38,475 nt of DNA from Candidatus Omnitrophota bacterium (GCA_040755155.1 JBFMBP010000101.1:1-38475); one strand, 5' to 3'; positions 25,548 through 34,795 are shown, numbered from the stretch's first letter. Program-made: numbers and translations. The notes: generated from the sequence alone by a model not told the origin.

Positions 25548-27281
25548 ATGAATCGACGACGATATCTCGTAGTAAAAATTCTCATAGGCATGATATTCCT
25601 TTCTTTCCTATCCTCAGCCTATCCGGCGGAAAAGGAAAAAGCCCCTCTCGACGCCCAGGCCGATCGCTTGATCCGCGACGTTTCCCAATTTCTCGGCGGC
25701 TTGCAGTCGCTGAAGGTAGATATCGCCGTCATTGTTAAAACCGAAGGGTTGGGGACGAAAAACGAACTTACCACCATGCAGACGCTCAGTTTCAAGCGTC
25801 CCTCCTATGCCGCCGTCATTGTGCAAAAGGGTCTCGCAGGCAGCACCGTCATCTGCGACGGCAGCGCTGTCACTCGATTTTACCCCATGTTCCGCCTCTA
25901 TACGGTCGAGAACGCTCCCGCTTCCATCGAGGACCTGACTACCATCCCCCCCGAATCGACTCCGGCGGCCATGATGACGTCTTTTCACGCTCTCTTTATC
26001 GATTTTCTCTTCAAGAAGGATCCATTCAATGCCTTACTGAAATACGTGGACTCCGGCGAATATCTAGGCGAGGAAGAATCGAATGGAGTCCTCTGCCGCC
26101 ATGTCCGATTTTCTCTGGAAGATCTGAAATGGGAGATGTGGGTGGATGCCGGAAAGACGCCGTTGATTCGAAAAATCGCTCCCGATTTTTCCGCCAGCCT
26201 CGCTAAAACCACCGGCAAAGCGGCTGGCGTCACTCAGGTGAAGATTGAAATGTCCATCGAATACGACGGCTGGAAAATTAATCCCGAATTATCGGAAAAC
26301 GATTTTAAATTCATTCCCCCTGAAGACGCCAAAAAAGCGGCGAATTTGCAAGAGGGCATCGACGCTCTGTCCGGCGTCGCTCGTTCCCGCTTGAAACCCA
26401 AATCGCCGCCAGCGTACGAACGCCTGCTAGGAAAACCCGCGCCTCCATTCAAGTCGCAACTCCTCGGCGGCGGCAAATTCGATCTTGCCGTCCGCCAGAC
26501 GGAGAAAATCATGGTTCTCGATTTCTGGGCCGCCTGGTGTCCCCCCTGCCGCGAAACGCTGCCGCTCCTCGCCGCCCTCGCTAAGGAATATAAGGATAAA
26601 AATGTGGAATTCGCTTCCATCAACCAGCAGGACGAAAAAGAGGACATCGAAAAATTCTTAAAGGATGCAAAACTGAATATTCCCGTAATCCTGGATGAAA
26701 ACGGAGATGTTGGCGACGCCTATTTCGCCGAAAGCCTGCCCCAGACCGTCATTATCGATAAAAACGGAATCGTCCGGTATGTTTTCATTGGAGAAGCGCC
26801 GCCGATGCTGCAGAAAAAAGCGAAACAAGCGCTTGACGATCTTCTCGCGGGAAAGAAACCGGGTTCTCCTCTCGAAAAGGCATCGGCGAAGAAGAAAGAA
26901 GAGGCGGTAAAGATGGATATGCGGTTGCTCAGCAACTCTTTGGAAGCTTTCTTTATCGATAATAATTCTTACCCCGTTCCCCTGAGGGATAAGAGAACTG
27001 TGGATGAAGCAGGACTGCAAATTTCCGAGGGAGGCCGAATCCTCTTCTTGACGGAGCCGGTAACCTATCTCCCCGAAATTCCCAAAGACCCCTTCGATCC
27101 CGAAGGCAAACCCTACCGCTATTTCAGTAATGGCAAGTTTTATGTTCTCGTTTCCAACGGCCCCGACGGCAAACCCGATTTTGACGAAAGAACTTATATG
27201 GGCGCGCCTCTGCCGGATTTGAACAAATTCATATACGATCCCGCCACGGGAAAGGGCGACATTATCCGCGTCGGTCCCTAA
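25548..27281 (+). CDS. Exported fusion of DUF2092/LolA-like, TlpA thioredoxin and pseudopilin-type C-terminal domains
   Basis: A protein of 577 residues with a signal peptide (1-27, hydrophobic core then AYPA). Residues about 30-260 form a beta-rich domain like DUF2092/LolA-type outer-membrane carriers. Residues about 295-435 are a TlpA-type thioredoxin with WCPPC (C331/C334) and a cis-proline-like LPQT. Residues about 453-577 match the C-terminal part of GspG-like pseudopilins of this kind of organism (MDMRLLSNSLEAFFIDNNSYP, then LPKDPF-like, YFSNGKFYVLVSNGPDG). The pseudopilin N-terminal helix is absent. GGAG lies six bases before the ATG. Likely periplasmic redox role; the pseudopilin part may be a docking or calcium-binding module. 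Six bp from the convergent downstream gene. Confidence 0.85.
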   Translation: MNRRRYLVVKILIGMIFLSFLSSAYPAEKEKAPLDAQADRLIRDVSQFLGGLQSLKVDIAVIVKTEGLGTKNELTTMQTLSFKRPSYAAVIVQKGLAGSTVICDGSAVTRFYPMFRLYTVENAPASIEDLTTIPPESTPAAMMTSFHALFIDFLFKKDPFNALLKYVDSGEYLGEEESNGVLCRHVRFSLEDLKWEMWVDAGKTPLIRKIAPDFSASLAKTTGKAAGVTQVKIEMSIEYDGWKINPELSENDFKFIPPEDAKKAANLQEGIDALSGVARSRLKPKSPPAYERLLGKPAPPFKSQLLGGGKFDLAVRQTEKIMVLDFWAAWCPPCRETLPLLAALAKEYKDKNVEFASINQQDEKEDIEKFLKDAKLNIPVILDENGDVGDAYFAESLPQTVIIDKNGIVRYVFIGEAPPMLQKKAKQALDDLLAGKKPGSPLEKASAKKKEEAVKMDMRLLSNSLEAFFIDNNSYPVPLRDKRTVDEAGLQISEGGRILFLTEPVTYLPEIPKDPFDPEGKPYRYFSNGKFYVLVSNGPDGKPDFDERTYMGAPLPDLNKFIYDPATGKGDIIRVGP

Positions 27282-27287
27282 TGCGCG

Positions 27288-29060
27288 CTAGGGGATATCC
27301 AAAGCGGCGCCGTTGGACTCTAGCGAAATAAGGCGCCCCTCCGGCGAGACGCACAATCCCACGCCTCGATGGGCATAGATTTTCGGCGGGCGATACGTCT
27401 CGCGGAACGGCTTGACGGCGACGGTAAAGATTTCGCCCAAACGGTTGTAAACGTACAATCCTCGTCCCAACGGATCGATTTCCAAATCCACAGCCATTTT
27501 CATTCCCGCCCAATAAGGCAGCAACTCTTTCGCCACCGGCGGCGAAGTGTTCGGCAGGGATGGGGCATCCTTTTCGTGATTGGAATGAATTGCTCCGTAA
27601 ATATCTAATAGATAATAACCCATCCCGTCGGGATCCAGCTCCATGTCAGCGACAACGGCGCGATCGAAATGCAGCCTCTTCCACGAAGGAAATCCCTCCG
27701 GCGACGTTCCGATGATTCGAATCTCGCCAAACGCCGACGCCAATAGCAGCGCTTTTCCGTTGGGATGAAACTTCATGCCGATGGCGCCGCCTAGCGGGAG
27801 CGCCGCTTCCGCCTGCGCAACTAACGGCAAGGGCATAGAAGATACGATTCGCCCATTGGCGCGCAATATAACAAAGGCGCCATCTGTCCGCTCCAAATCG
27901 ATGGCGTCATAGATCGGCTCTTTCGGATCCCATTCCACTTGCGGCAGATCGTCATGAAACGAATAGACTCTTCCCCAACGGTCGAGAGCGTAGGGCTGGC
28001 CTTCATCCGCCGCCCAGACGATATCCGCCCAAATCCATTCCGGCGAACCGTAAACGGATTCGCTTTCCCGCATCGTCCATAGAAATTCCATCTCCCACAA
28101 ATCTTTCATGCGCTCGATTTTGTCCGGCGCCATAACTTGCGAGGGAGGAAGAAACTGCAAACATAGGGCGGGATTTTCCAGCCGTATCGCCTGCTTAGCC
28201 ATGCGCAAACGCAAAAAGAAGGGCCAATTCAAATAGCGCGGCAAATCGCCCTTCCGTTGAATGCGGTTCAGAACCAAGCTATACGTCCGCGCCGCTTCCA
28301 AAGGCGCTTTCATGGCGGCTTGATAACTGTCTATCTCCTTCGGAGAGATAGGTTCGTATTTAAACGGCGTCCAGGCGCGTTCTTGCTCGCCCGCAATATA
28401 CCATAATCTCCATACGCCGGCGTTATCCGTCCAAACCGCTCCAGCGGCTAGCCCGGCGGCTAGCAGCAACGGAAGATGATCCCGTCCCCGAAGCAATGGA
28501 CTCGCGCTGCGGGATATCAAAGCGACGCAGGCCAAAATCGGCAGCGAAAGCAATCCCGGAATAATAAGATGGCCTGGATGTTCTTCCGAGCTTAGTGGTA
28601 AGGCGAAAGGCAGCGTTTTGACGAACGGTAATGGCGCCCACGCTGCGAACGTCAAAGCGAAGAGGATGAGCAGCAGGGTGCGATGGCTGGAAGAATACGG
28701 CAGCCTCGGCGCAGGCTTCAACTTCAGCGCCATAAGCAAACATAAAGGATAAACGGCGGCGAATCGTCCCCAACTCTCCACATAGCCGCGCAAAAATCCC
28801 ATCCAGCCGATCAGATAAAGGCACCCCGCCGCGAAGGCGATAAAGACGGATTGCCATTCTTCCGCAATCTCCCAGCGTTGCTCGTTCAAGGATCGCAGCA
28901 GCAAGTAAACGAACAATGCCAATAAAACGCAATCTTCTTCATAGGCCGAACGGAATTCCGGCAGAAAAAAAACGCCGAGAGGAAGACAAAGAAAAATAAT
29001 ATTATAGGTATTTTTGCTTATAAAAATCTCGCGTATCTTCGCCATCATCGCAAACGTCAT
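27288..29060 (-). CDS. Polytopic membrane protein with C-terminal propeller-like soluble domain, function unknown
   Basis: A protein of 590 residues that I cannot assign. The first about 230 residues contain around eight hydrophobic helices. The remainder is soluble and repetitive, with recurring units such as ALDRWGRVYSFHD, AFGEIRIIG, LDIYGAIHS and LGRGLYVYNRLGEIFTV. These look like blades of a beta-propeller of the kind seen in sequences that report positions along a polymer. No catalytic motif was seen. It ends with a TAG stop, showing that TAG is used as a normal terminator in this genome. It converges on the thioredoxin fusion gene. The start is uncertain: no ribosome site precedes the first ATG. 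Confidence 0.6.
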   Translation of the reverse strand: MTFAMMAKIREIFISKNTYNIIFLCLPLGVFFLPEFRSAYEEDCVLLALFVYLLLRSLNEQRWEIAEEWQSVFIAFAAGCLYLIGWMGFLRGYVESWGRFAAVYPLCLLMALKLKPAPRLPYSSSHRTLLLILFALTFAAWAPLPFVKTLPFALPLSSEEHPGHLIIPGLLSLPILACVALISRSASPLLRGRDHLPLLLAAGLAAGAVWTDNAGVWRLWYIAGEQERAWTPFKYEPISPKEIDSYQAAMKAPLEAARTYSLVLNRIQRKGDLPRYLNWPFFLRLRMAKQAIRLENPALCLQFLPPSQVMAPDKIERMKDLWEMEFLWTMRESESVYGSPEWIWADIVWAADEGQPYALDRWGRVYSFHDDLPQVEWDPKEPIYDAIDLERTDGAFVILRANGRIVSSMPLPLVAQAEAALPLGGAIGMKFHPNGKALLLASAFGEIRIIGTSPEGFPSWKRLHFDRAVVADMELDPDGMGYYLLDIYGAIHSNHEKDAPSLPNTSPPVAKELLPYWAGMKMAVDLEIDPLGRGLYVYNRLGEIFTVAVKPFRETYRPPKIYAHRGVGLCVSPEGRLISLESNGAALDIP

Positions 29061-29074
29061 TTATTTTTGTAATG

Positions 29075-29496
29075 GTTTATTTCATTTGAAATTGTTCCCT
29101 CGCCCTCTGGGCTGATCTTTACCCACAAGTAGGGAGTGTAGAATTAGGATATCAATTTTATTGGTTGAGGGAAAGATGATGAACAAAAGAAAGAAGCCCA
29201 ACGGAATCCCCCTAAATGCGGCGCTGATCTTTACCCACAAGTATTGAAGTATTTATGAATGCCTGAATCAGGATTGTCGGGAATAAAGAATAACCAAGTT
29301 GGTTAGTCAACCCGCCGTTAAAACGGAGGACTATTGTCGTTTGCCCCTTGAGAGGGGCAAATAATAATCGCTCGACATTTCAACGATGGGTTGATTTTCC
29401 ATCCTCGTCATCACGATTCAAGCATTCATAATTTTTCTATACTTGCGGGTAAAGATCAGCATAGAGGGAGAGGGAACAATTCCAAATGAAATGAAC
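29075..29496. repeat. Nested palindromic (MITE-like) element
   Basis: The 732-bp gap before era holds no clear gene. Its outer arms, 29075-29131 and 29440-29496, are 57 bp each and imperfect reverse complements, sharing TGTTCCCTC and GCTGATCTTTACCC. A second left copy of the inner arm begins at 29223 (GCTGATCTTTACCCACAAG) and pairs with the right arm at 29460 downward. The DNA between can fold into one long hairpin with inner stems TCAACCC/GGGTTGA and TTTGCCCCTT/AGGGGCAAA. It looks like a non-autonomous mobile element with a duplicated left end. No transposase is encoded. Confidence 0.75.
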
Positions 29497-29792
29497 CCCT
29501 AGTTTCTCCTGAAACGTATTCGGATAGAATTCTTCATCTCATCGATGGAGACCGCTAGAGTATGAATAGCAGGGGCTTCACGCGCGTTTACCGAACAGAG
29601 TATGGCAAACCGCTCAAACCATCGCCTACCTAAATCGTATTCGCCCGCTAAGGGCGGAAAAAACCTTGCTCATATCGTCTCTGCCATTATTGATTTGGTA
29701 GAGGAAAAGGACAAGCGCTTGTTTAATCCCAGCCGGACAATACAATTAAATCCGATCAACGATCGCATCGAATCCTCAAGGAGAAGAATCCC

Positions 29793-30704
29793 ATCGACGC
29801 CGTCCCCGCCCATCACCGATCCGGATATATCGCTTTAGTCGGAAGGCCCAATGCGGGCAAATCCACTTTATTGAACCAACTGTTAGGAACCAAACTCGCC
29901 GCCGTAACGCCGCATCCCCAAACAACTCGCAACCGCATTTTCGGCATTTTCGACCGCGACGATGCGCAGATCGTTTTTCAGGATACGCCGGGATTGTTGG
30001 AGCCGAAAGACGATCTGCATCAATTCATGATGCGGGAAGCGGAGCGCGCTCTCGACGATTCCGATCTGATCGTATGGCTAATTGACGCCATCAAGGGAGT
30101 GACGCCGCGGGAACGCGCCATTGCGGAAAAAATTCTGCTTCCCGTCCAGGCGCCGCTGTTTATCGTTTTCAACAAGATCGATAAAACGCCGATGGATCGA
30201 AGAGCGTCATTGCAAGAGGGATTGAAGAGTCTTTCGTTTTTCCAACCTCCCGTCCTCTTTTATATCTCCGCGCTTTTTGGCGATGGCGTGAGAGATTTAT
30301 TGCAAAAGATGATCGAGCGGATGCCGGAAGGACCGAAATATTTTCCCCCCGATCAATTGAGCGACCGCACGCAGCGTTTTTTTGTAGAGGAGATCATCCG
30401 GGAAAAAGCCTTCCTCATCATGCGTCAAGAAATTCCCTACTCTCTGGCGGTCCAGGTGGAGGAGATGAAGGAGAGAGAAGGGGGCCTCACCGCTATCCGC
30501 GCCGTCATTCATGTGGAGCGGGAATCGCAGAAAGGAATGATCTTAGGCAAGAAAGGGGCCGTCATCAAACAAATCGGTACGGAAGCCCGCAAGGATATCG
30601 AGGCGTTGCTGGGGAACCGCGCCTATTTGGATTTATGGGTAAAAGTAAGCGAGCGTTGGCGCAAAAAAGGCGAACGTTTGCGGACATTCGGTTATAAAGA
30701 GTAA
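29793..30704 (+). CDS. era: GTPase Era (ribosome assembly), with apparent ATC start
   Basis: A protein of about 303 residues that binds 16S rRNA and helps 30S maturation. From 29793 it reads AHHRSGYIALVGRPNAGKST (G1 P-loop), with DTPGLLEP (G3), FNKIDKTP (G4) and a C-terminal KH domain containing ILGKKGAVIKQIG. Between the preceding in-frame stop and the P-loop there is no ATG, GTG or TTG. The first canonical start, TTG 29871, would remove the P-loop. AAGGAG (29778-29783) sits 9 bases before an ATC at 29793, which gives the expected Era length. This means a rare AUC start, another start I cannot see, or a base error. The region upstream is the palindromic element. Confidence 0.93.
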   Translation: MDAVPAHHRSGYIALVGRPNAGKSTLLNQLLGTKLAAVTPHPQTTRNRIFGIFDRDDAQIVFQDTPGLLEPKDDLHQFMMREAERALDDSDLIVWLIDAIKGVTPRERAIAEKILLPVQAPLFIVFNKIDKTPMDRRASLQEGLKSLSFFQPPVLFYISALFGDGVRDLLQKMIERMPEGPKYFPPDQLSDRTQRFFVEEIIREKAFLIMRQEIPYSLAVQVEEMKEREGGLTAIRAVIHVERESQKGMILGKKGAVIKQIGTEARKDIEALLGNRAYLDLWVKVSERWRKKGERLRTFGYKE

Positions 30705-30952
30705 GGCGCATCCCGGCGAAAATATAATAGGCGAGATTTGGTATGAATTTCAATGGATTTTTCAAGACAAGAATTGTTTGGAATGGCGATCACGCTTTCC
30801 GATAAAAATTAAAATTCTTATCGTCCATCGAATGTTAAATTCTTATGTATTATAACGGGGTTGATTGAGCGGATATAATTTAAAATTATAAATATGAATT
30901 AGATACGAGAATTTTTTCGAGAATATTTCCCAAGGAAATTTCCAAAAAACTC

Positions 30953-30983
30953 TTGACTTTACCGAAAATTCCATTAATCTTAT
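30953..30983 (+). promoter_or_regulatory. Possible sigma-70-type promoter of the pseudopilin gene
   Basis: In the 339-bp AT-rich gap after era, TTGACT at 30953-30958 is followed at about 17-19 bp by weak -10-like sequence (AATCTT or TCTTAT). The pseudopilin start lies about 60 bp downstream. The rest of the gap shows nothing else. Confidence 0.35.
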
Positions 30984-31043
30984 TTATATATAGGGCTGTA
31001 TCTGGGAATGTTTAAATAAACCCTGGGGAGGAGAACAATACCC

Positions 31044-31628
31044 ATGAAGCCCGCATTTTCTGCTGTGGAGTTGTTATTGGTGGCTGGCATCACCGCCATA
31101 CTAGTAGCCATAGCTGTGCCTGGGTATTTGGAAGCAAAAGTGCGCGCTGAGGTGGTGGACGTCCAAGTGAAAATGCGGGAAATCACGGGAGCTTTGGCGC
31201 AATACAGCATTGATTACAATGGGCAATTGCCGGAAAAATGGTCCTACGGACAACCTTCTCCGCTCAAACGGCTCGTTACTTTAGGCCTGATTTCTTACGA
31301 ACCCACCGATCGCTTTAAAGAGGGGCTTCAAGGGGTTGGCGTTTGGTATTCCGATCCCTACATCACATTCGACTATATCGATCCAACCAATAACCAACAT
31401 AAACTTTGGTTCGCCAGAATGATCGCCAAAGCCGGAACCGCCCCAAAAACGAATCCTTTTCAATATTGGTACATGAAAAGCATCGGTCCCGATCAGACGG
31501 ATTTCCACGATGAGGGCAATATTCGCGGCTTGAACAAAGCCAATCCCTTGGGGATGGTGGAATACGATCCCACGAATGGCGTCTTCAGTTTGGGCGAAAT
31601 TACTCGCTCGGATCAGGACGGCTCCTAA
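31044..31628 (+). CDS. Type IV/type II secretion pseudopilin-like protein
   Basis: A protein of 194 residues with a class III leader: a very short positive start (MKPA), then FSAVELLLV with the expected Glu at +5, then a hydrophobic helix of about 20 residues and an AKVRAEVVDVQVKMREI helical stalk. Residue -1 is alanine rather than the usual glycine; alanine is tolerated in some prepilins. The C-terminal part is the globular GspG-like kind. GGAGGAG precedes the ATG. No prepilin peptidase or secretion ATPase lies nearby, so it is an orphan of a scattered system. Followed by its own terminator. Confidence 0.85.
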   Translation: MKPAFSAVELLLVAGITAILVAIAVPGYLEAKVRAEVVDVQVKMREITGALAQYSIDYNGQLPEKWSYGQPSPLKRLVTLGLISYEPTDRFKEGLQGVGVWYSDPYITFDYIDPTNNQHKLWFARMIAKAGTAPKTNPFQYWYMKSIGPDQTDFHDEGNIRGLNKANPLGMVEYDPTNGVFSLGEITRSDQDGS

Positions 31629-31650
31629 ACCGTTAGCGCATGATATCTCC

Positions 31651-31688
31651 AACGCCGCTTCCTTCTCAAAGGCAAGCGGCGTTTTTAT
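31651..31688 (+). terminator. Rho-independent terminator after the pseudopilin gene
   Basis: AACGCCGCTT (31651-31660) pairs perfectly with AAGCGGCGTT (31674-31683) around a 13-base loop, followed by TTTATT. Confidence 0.9.
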
Positions 31689-31786
31689 TATCCGGTTTTT
31701 CCATTCGGTTCGATGGTCTTACCCTGTAGTAATTCCCCGTCCGTCATAAAATAATGTTCTGCGACGCTATTATGCGAGGTTCGATT

Positions 31787-32434
31787 ATGTTGTATGTTTC
31801 AGGTTTTCCCGTTGGTATGCTGCAAGCGAATTGTTATATTCTTTACGATTCGGATTCCGGCGACGCCGCCGTTATCGATCCGGGAGACGAAGGGGAAAGG
31901 ATCATACAAACCGTCGAGAATCTCAACGTACAACCGAGGTTATTGCTCAACACGCACGGTCACGGGGATCACATCGGCGCCAACAAGCGAATCAAGGATG
32001 CCTTTTCCGTCCCTCTAGCGATTCATCGGGACGACGCCTCCATGCTGACGGACGCCGTAGAGAATCTATCCGCCAGATTCGACGTAACGATTCTTTCGCC
32101 TCCGGCGGATCTTCTGCTCGACGATGGAAGCGAGATCGATTTCGCGGGGAGGAAGATTCGCGCCTTGCATACGCCGGGCCACTCTCCAGGCGGCTGCTGC
32201 CTGCATGTGGAAAACCATCTCTTCACGGGAGACGCTCTTTTCAAAATGACCATCGGCCGCACCGATGTTCCAGGCGGCTCGCACGAACAACTGATGCGGG
32301 GCATCTTCGAGAAAATCCTCACGCTTCCCGACGATACGATTCTGTATCCCGGCCACGGGCCGCTTTCGACGGTGGGGGAGGAGAGGCGCAACAATTACTA
32401 CATCCTGTCGTTTGCGGAATATTACTATTCGTAA
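31787..32434 (+). CDS. Metallo-beta-lactamase-fold hydrolase (glyoxalase II-like)
   Basis: A cytoplasmic hydrolase of 215 residues. THGHGDHIGA is the metal-binding HxHxDH motif; further ligands are in HTPGHSPGG, FTGDALF and YPGHGP. The length and order match the compact YcbL/GloB-like subgroup that hydrolyses thioesters such as S-lactoylglutathione. I placed the start at ATG 31787 behind GCGAGG; ATGs at 31754 and 31772 have no ribosome site. It lies 76 bp before the recombinase gene and could be cotranscribed with it. The substrate is uncertain. Confidence 0.88.
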   Translation: MLYVSGFPVGMLQANCYILYDSDSGDAAVIDPGDEGERIIQTVENLNVQPRLLLNTHGHGDHIGANKRIKDAFSVPLAIHRDDASMLTDAVENLSARFDVTILSPPADLLLDDGSEIDFAGRKIRALHTPGHSPGGCCLHVENHLFTGDALFKMTIGRTDVPGGSHEQLMRGIFEKILTLPDDTILYPGHGPLSTVGEERRNNYYILSFAEYYYS

Positions 32435-32510
32435 TCCGCGTTGCGCTTCTGGGAGCGCGGGCGTCCCGCCAACCATAGCGAAAAACAATGCAGGAGAGGT
32501 TTGGCGGACG

Positions 32511-33440
32511 ATGAGCGAGCAGGAACCAAAGAAGACGAATCCCTATCTGCGCCAGTTTCTCGATCATCTCGTTTTGGAGAAGGGCGCGGCGAAGGCCACT
32601 CTAGACGCTTACCGCCGCGATGTTGAGCAGCATCTTCGCTTTTTGGAAGAACGGAAAACCGCGTTTCCGGCGCAAATGAACGGGGAAGTTTTTTTGAATT
32701 ATGTGGAATGGCTGCGCGGGGAAGGTAAGCGGCCTACCACGATGGCGCGCAAAATTTCCGCCTTGCGCCGTTTTTATCGTTACTTGGTTAGAGAGAAAAC
32801 CTTCGAAGAAGATCCCTCGCGTTTAGTGCGATCCTCCACGCCGCCCAAGCAATTTAAGGGCGCTCTCGATGCGGACGAAGTCCAGCGGCTATTGGAGGCG
32901 ACGGAGAACGAGGGCGACGACGCCCTGCGCCTGCGCGACCAGGCGATGATCGAGTTGCTCTACGCCGCGGGCTTGCGCGTTTCCGAACTGCTGCATCTGC
33001 GTCCCGGCGATTTCAATTTTCAATACCTCTTTCTGCGCACGATGGGCAAAGGCTCCAAGGAACGCTTGGTTCCCTTTCACGAACGAGCCGCGCAAAAAAT
33101 TCGGGAATATATGGAGCGCGGACGTCCGGTTTTATGCGGCGGCCGGGCGGCGGATACGCTCTTCGTCAACCGTTTCGGCAAGCCCCTCAGCCGCATGGGA
33201 TTTTGGAAAATCTTGCGCAAGTACGCCTTGCTCGCGGGGATTACTTCGGACCTGACGCCCCACACCTTGCGCCATTCCTTCGCCACGCATCTATTGGAAA
33301 ACGGCGTCGATCTGCGCGTATTGCAGGAACTTTTAGGGCACTCCGATATTTCCACTACCGAAATCTACACTCACATCGACCAACGCCGAATGCGCGAGTT
33401 GCATCAGCAGTTTCATCCGCGGGGGAAAAAGAAGAAATAA
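32511..33440 (+). CDS. Tyrosine recombinase XerC/XerD
   Basis: A chromosome dimer-resolution type recombinase of 309 residues. An N-terminal SAM-like core-binding domain (about 8-95) is followed by the catalytic domain with AAGLRVSELL (Arg I), KGSKERLVP (Lys), HTLRHSFATHLL (His-Arg), LLGHSDISTTEIYTH (His and nucleophilic Tyr). The length and motif spacing match housekeeping XerD more than a phage integrase. GGAGAGG lies 11 bases before the ATG at 32511; the frame extends further upstream but without support. It is intact, unlike the integrase at 37232. Confidence 0.92.
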   Translation: MSEQEPKKTNPYLRQFLDHLVLEKGAAKATLDAYRRDVEQHLRFLEERKTAFPAQMNGEVFLNYVEWLRGEGKRPTTMARKISALRRFYRYLVREKTFEEDPSRLVRSSTPPKQFKGALDADEVQRLLEATENEGDDALRLRDQAMIELLYAAGLRVSELLHLRPGDFNFQYLFLRTMGKGSKERLVPFHERAAQKIREYMERGRPVLCGGRAADTLFVNRFGKPLSRMGFWKILRKYALLAGITSDLTPHTLRHSFATHLLENGVDLRVLQELLGHSDISTTEIYTHIDQRRMRELHQQFHPRGKKKK

Positions 33441-33529
33441 TTCCCATTTGGATATCTATGATGGAATGTATGTAAGTTTCCGTTCAATATCCCGATTAAC
33501 GAAAAACTATCTTCAATTTCAATTTATCA

Positions 33530-34795
33530 TTATTCAACTATTGCCTTGCACAACCTATCTTTGAAATCTTCATTTTTCATTTTTGCCGATGCTTTTAAGG
33601 CATTCGCCTTATAGGATTGATTGTGAAATAAATCCAAAATTTTCGTTTCTAATTTTTGCCGAGTGATTTTTGCCATCGAGATTCCCATTGGCCCAACGCC
33701 TAGATCGCTTATCAAGTTATCCCATAAGTATTGGTCGATAATATGAGGGATAATCATAGAAGCGCAACCGTACTTGAGCGCCAGGTGCGTTGTGCCGGAA
33801 CCTCCATGATGCAGTGCGGCATACATTTTAGGGAAAATCCATTCGTAGGGAATTCCCGATTCGAAATGGATTAAATCGGAATTATAGTTCGTCAGTTCAA
33901 CCAAACCTCCCGAAGCGGTATTGATAATCGCCGGGATTTGGCATCGTTCCAAAATATCGACAATCATTTTGGTTTTTTCTTCGGGTTCGGGATTGGCCAT
34001 ACTTCCAAACGTAACGAATAATATTTTTTCTCGGTCAGCGACAAACTTTTCTAATCTCTTATTTGGATGCCAATGTGCCGTCTTCTTTCTTTCATGATAA
34101 CCCAATACTTGCGTATTTTCCGGCCAATAATCCGGTCTTGGAAAAATGGTTGGCGAGACCGTGTAAATCATTTTCTTGGAGAATATCGCTTTTTTAATGT
34201 CCGTACTTGAAATTTTTGGCGATTTCCGAAATTCCTTCGTTACTTTCATTACGTACTGAATTAATCCGAAATTCGATAAGGAATAAGTCAACTTATTCAA
34301 AAATTGTCCGTAATTTCCGCTAAAACCGACGGTGGGCCGATCGTTAACAGCGTGAATTAAACAAGGTATCGGGCTTACGAGGATAGATTTGCCGGGATTT
34401 TCGATTTCCCAAATAATCGGATAAATAGCCTTCCCGCTGAAAATAATTTTATCGGGTTGTTCCTTAACGATAATTTCGCGTTGCCGGGCTACGAGTTCTT
34501 TGTTTATATAAAGGGATTTCATGTAAAGCCGAGCATATGCGCCCATTTTTTTTATAATCGATCTTTGGCCTCCCATAGCCATTGCGCCATCATCGCTCTC
34601 AATTAAATCGACAAATTCTGGGCCGAGAGAAATGAACTGAGCGCCGGAATCGAGGGCAAGATTTTCGAATTGTTCTGGAAAAGCGCAAACTGCGTTGTGG
34701 CCTTTTTCTTTTAGCATTTCGGCGATAGCCAAAAAAGGCTCTATGTCTCCGCGAGTTCCTAGCGATATTAAAAGTACTTTCCGTTTGGTATTCAT
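33530..34795 (-). CDS. GT1/GT28-like glycosyltransferase (UDP- or sterol-glucosyltransferase family)
   Basis: A cytoplasmic or membrane-associated glycosyltransferase of 421 residues with the two-domain GT-B pattern. The N-terminus VLLISLGTRGDIEPFLAIA is the acceptor-side Rossmann loop. The donor side has FVTFGSMANPEPEE, AALHHGGSGTTHLALKYG and IPHIIDQ, the usual nucleotide-sugar site. Related proteins add sugars to lipids, sterols or antibiotics. The gene is visibly more AT-rich than its neighbours, with AT-rich flanks, suggesting it was acquired. The first ATG has no strong ribosome site. It is transcribed divergently from the hsp20 gene; acceptor and donor unknown. Confidence 0.88.
   Translation of the reverse strand: MNTKRKVLLISLGTRGDIEPFLAIAEMLKEKGHNAVCAFPEQFENLALDSGAQFISLGPEFVDLIESDDGAMAMGGQRSIIKKMGAYARLYMKSLYINKELVARQREIIVKEQPDKIIFSGKAIYPIIWEIENPGKSILVSPIPCLIHAVNDRPTVGFSGNYGQFLNKLTYSLSNFGLIQYVMKVTKEFRKSPKISSTDIKKAIFSKKMIYTVSPTIFPRPDYWPENTQVLGYHERKKTAHWHPNKRLEKFVADREKILFVTFGSMANPEPEEKTKMIVDILERCQIPAIINTASGGLVELTNYNSDLIHFESGIPYEWIFPKMYAALHHGGSGTTHLALKYGCASMIIPHIIDQYLWDNLISDLGVGPMGISMAKITRQKLETKILDLFHNQSYKANALKASAKMKNEDFKDRLCKAIVE

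Noticed and set aside
29602-29838. Small ORF of 78 residues before era
   Set aside because: Weak ribosome site, no recognisable motif, and it runs into the era coding region in another frame.
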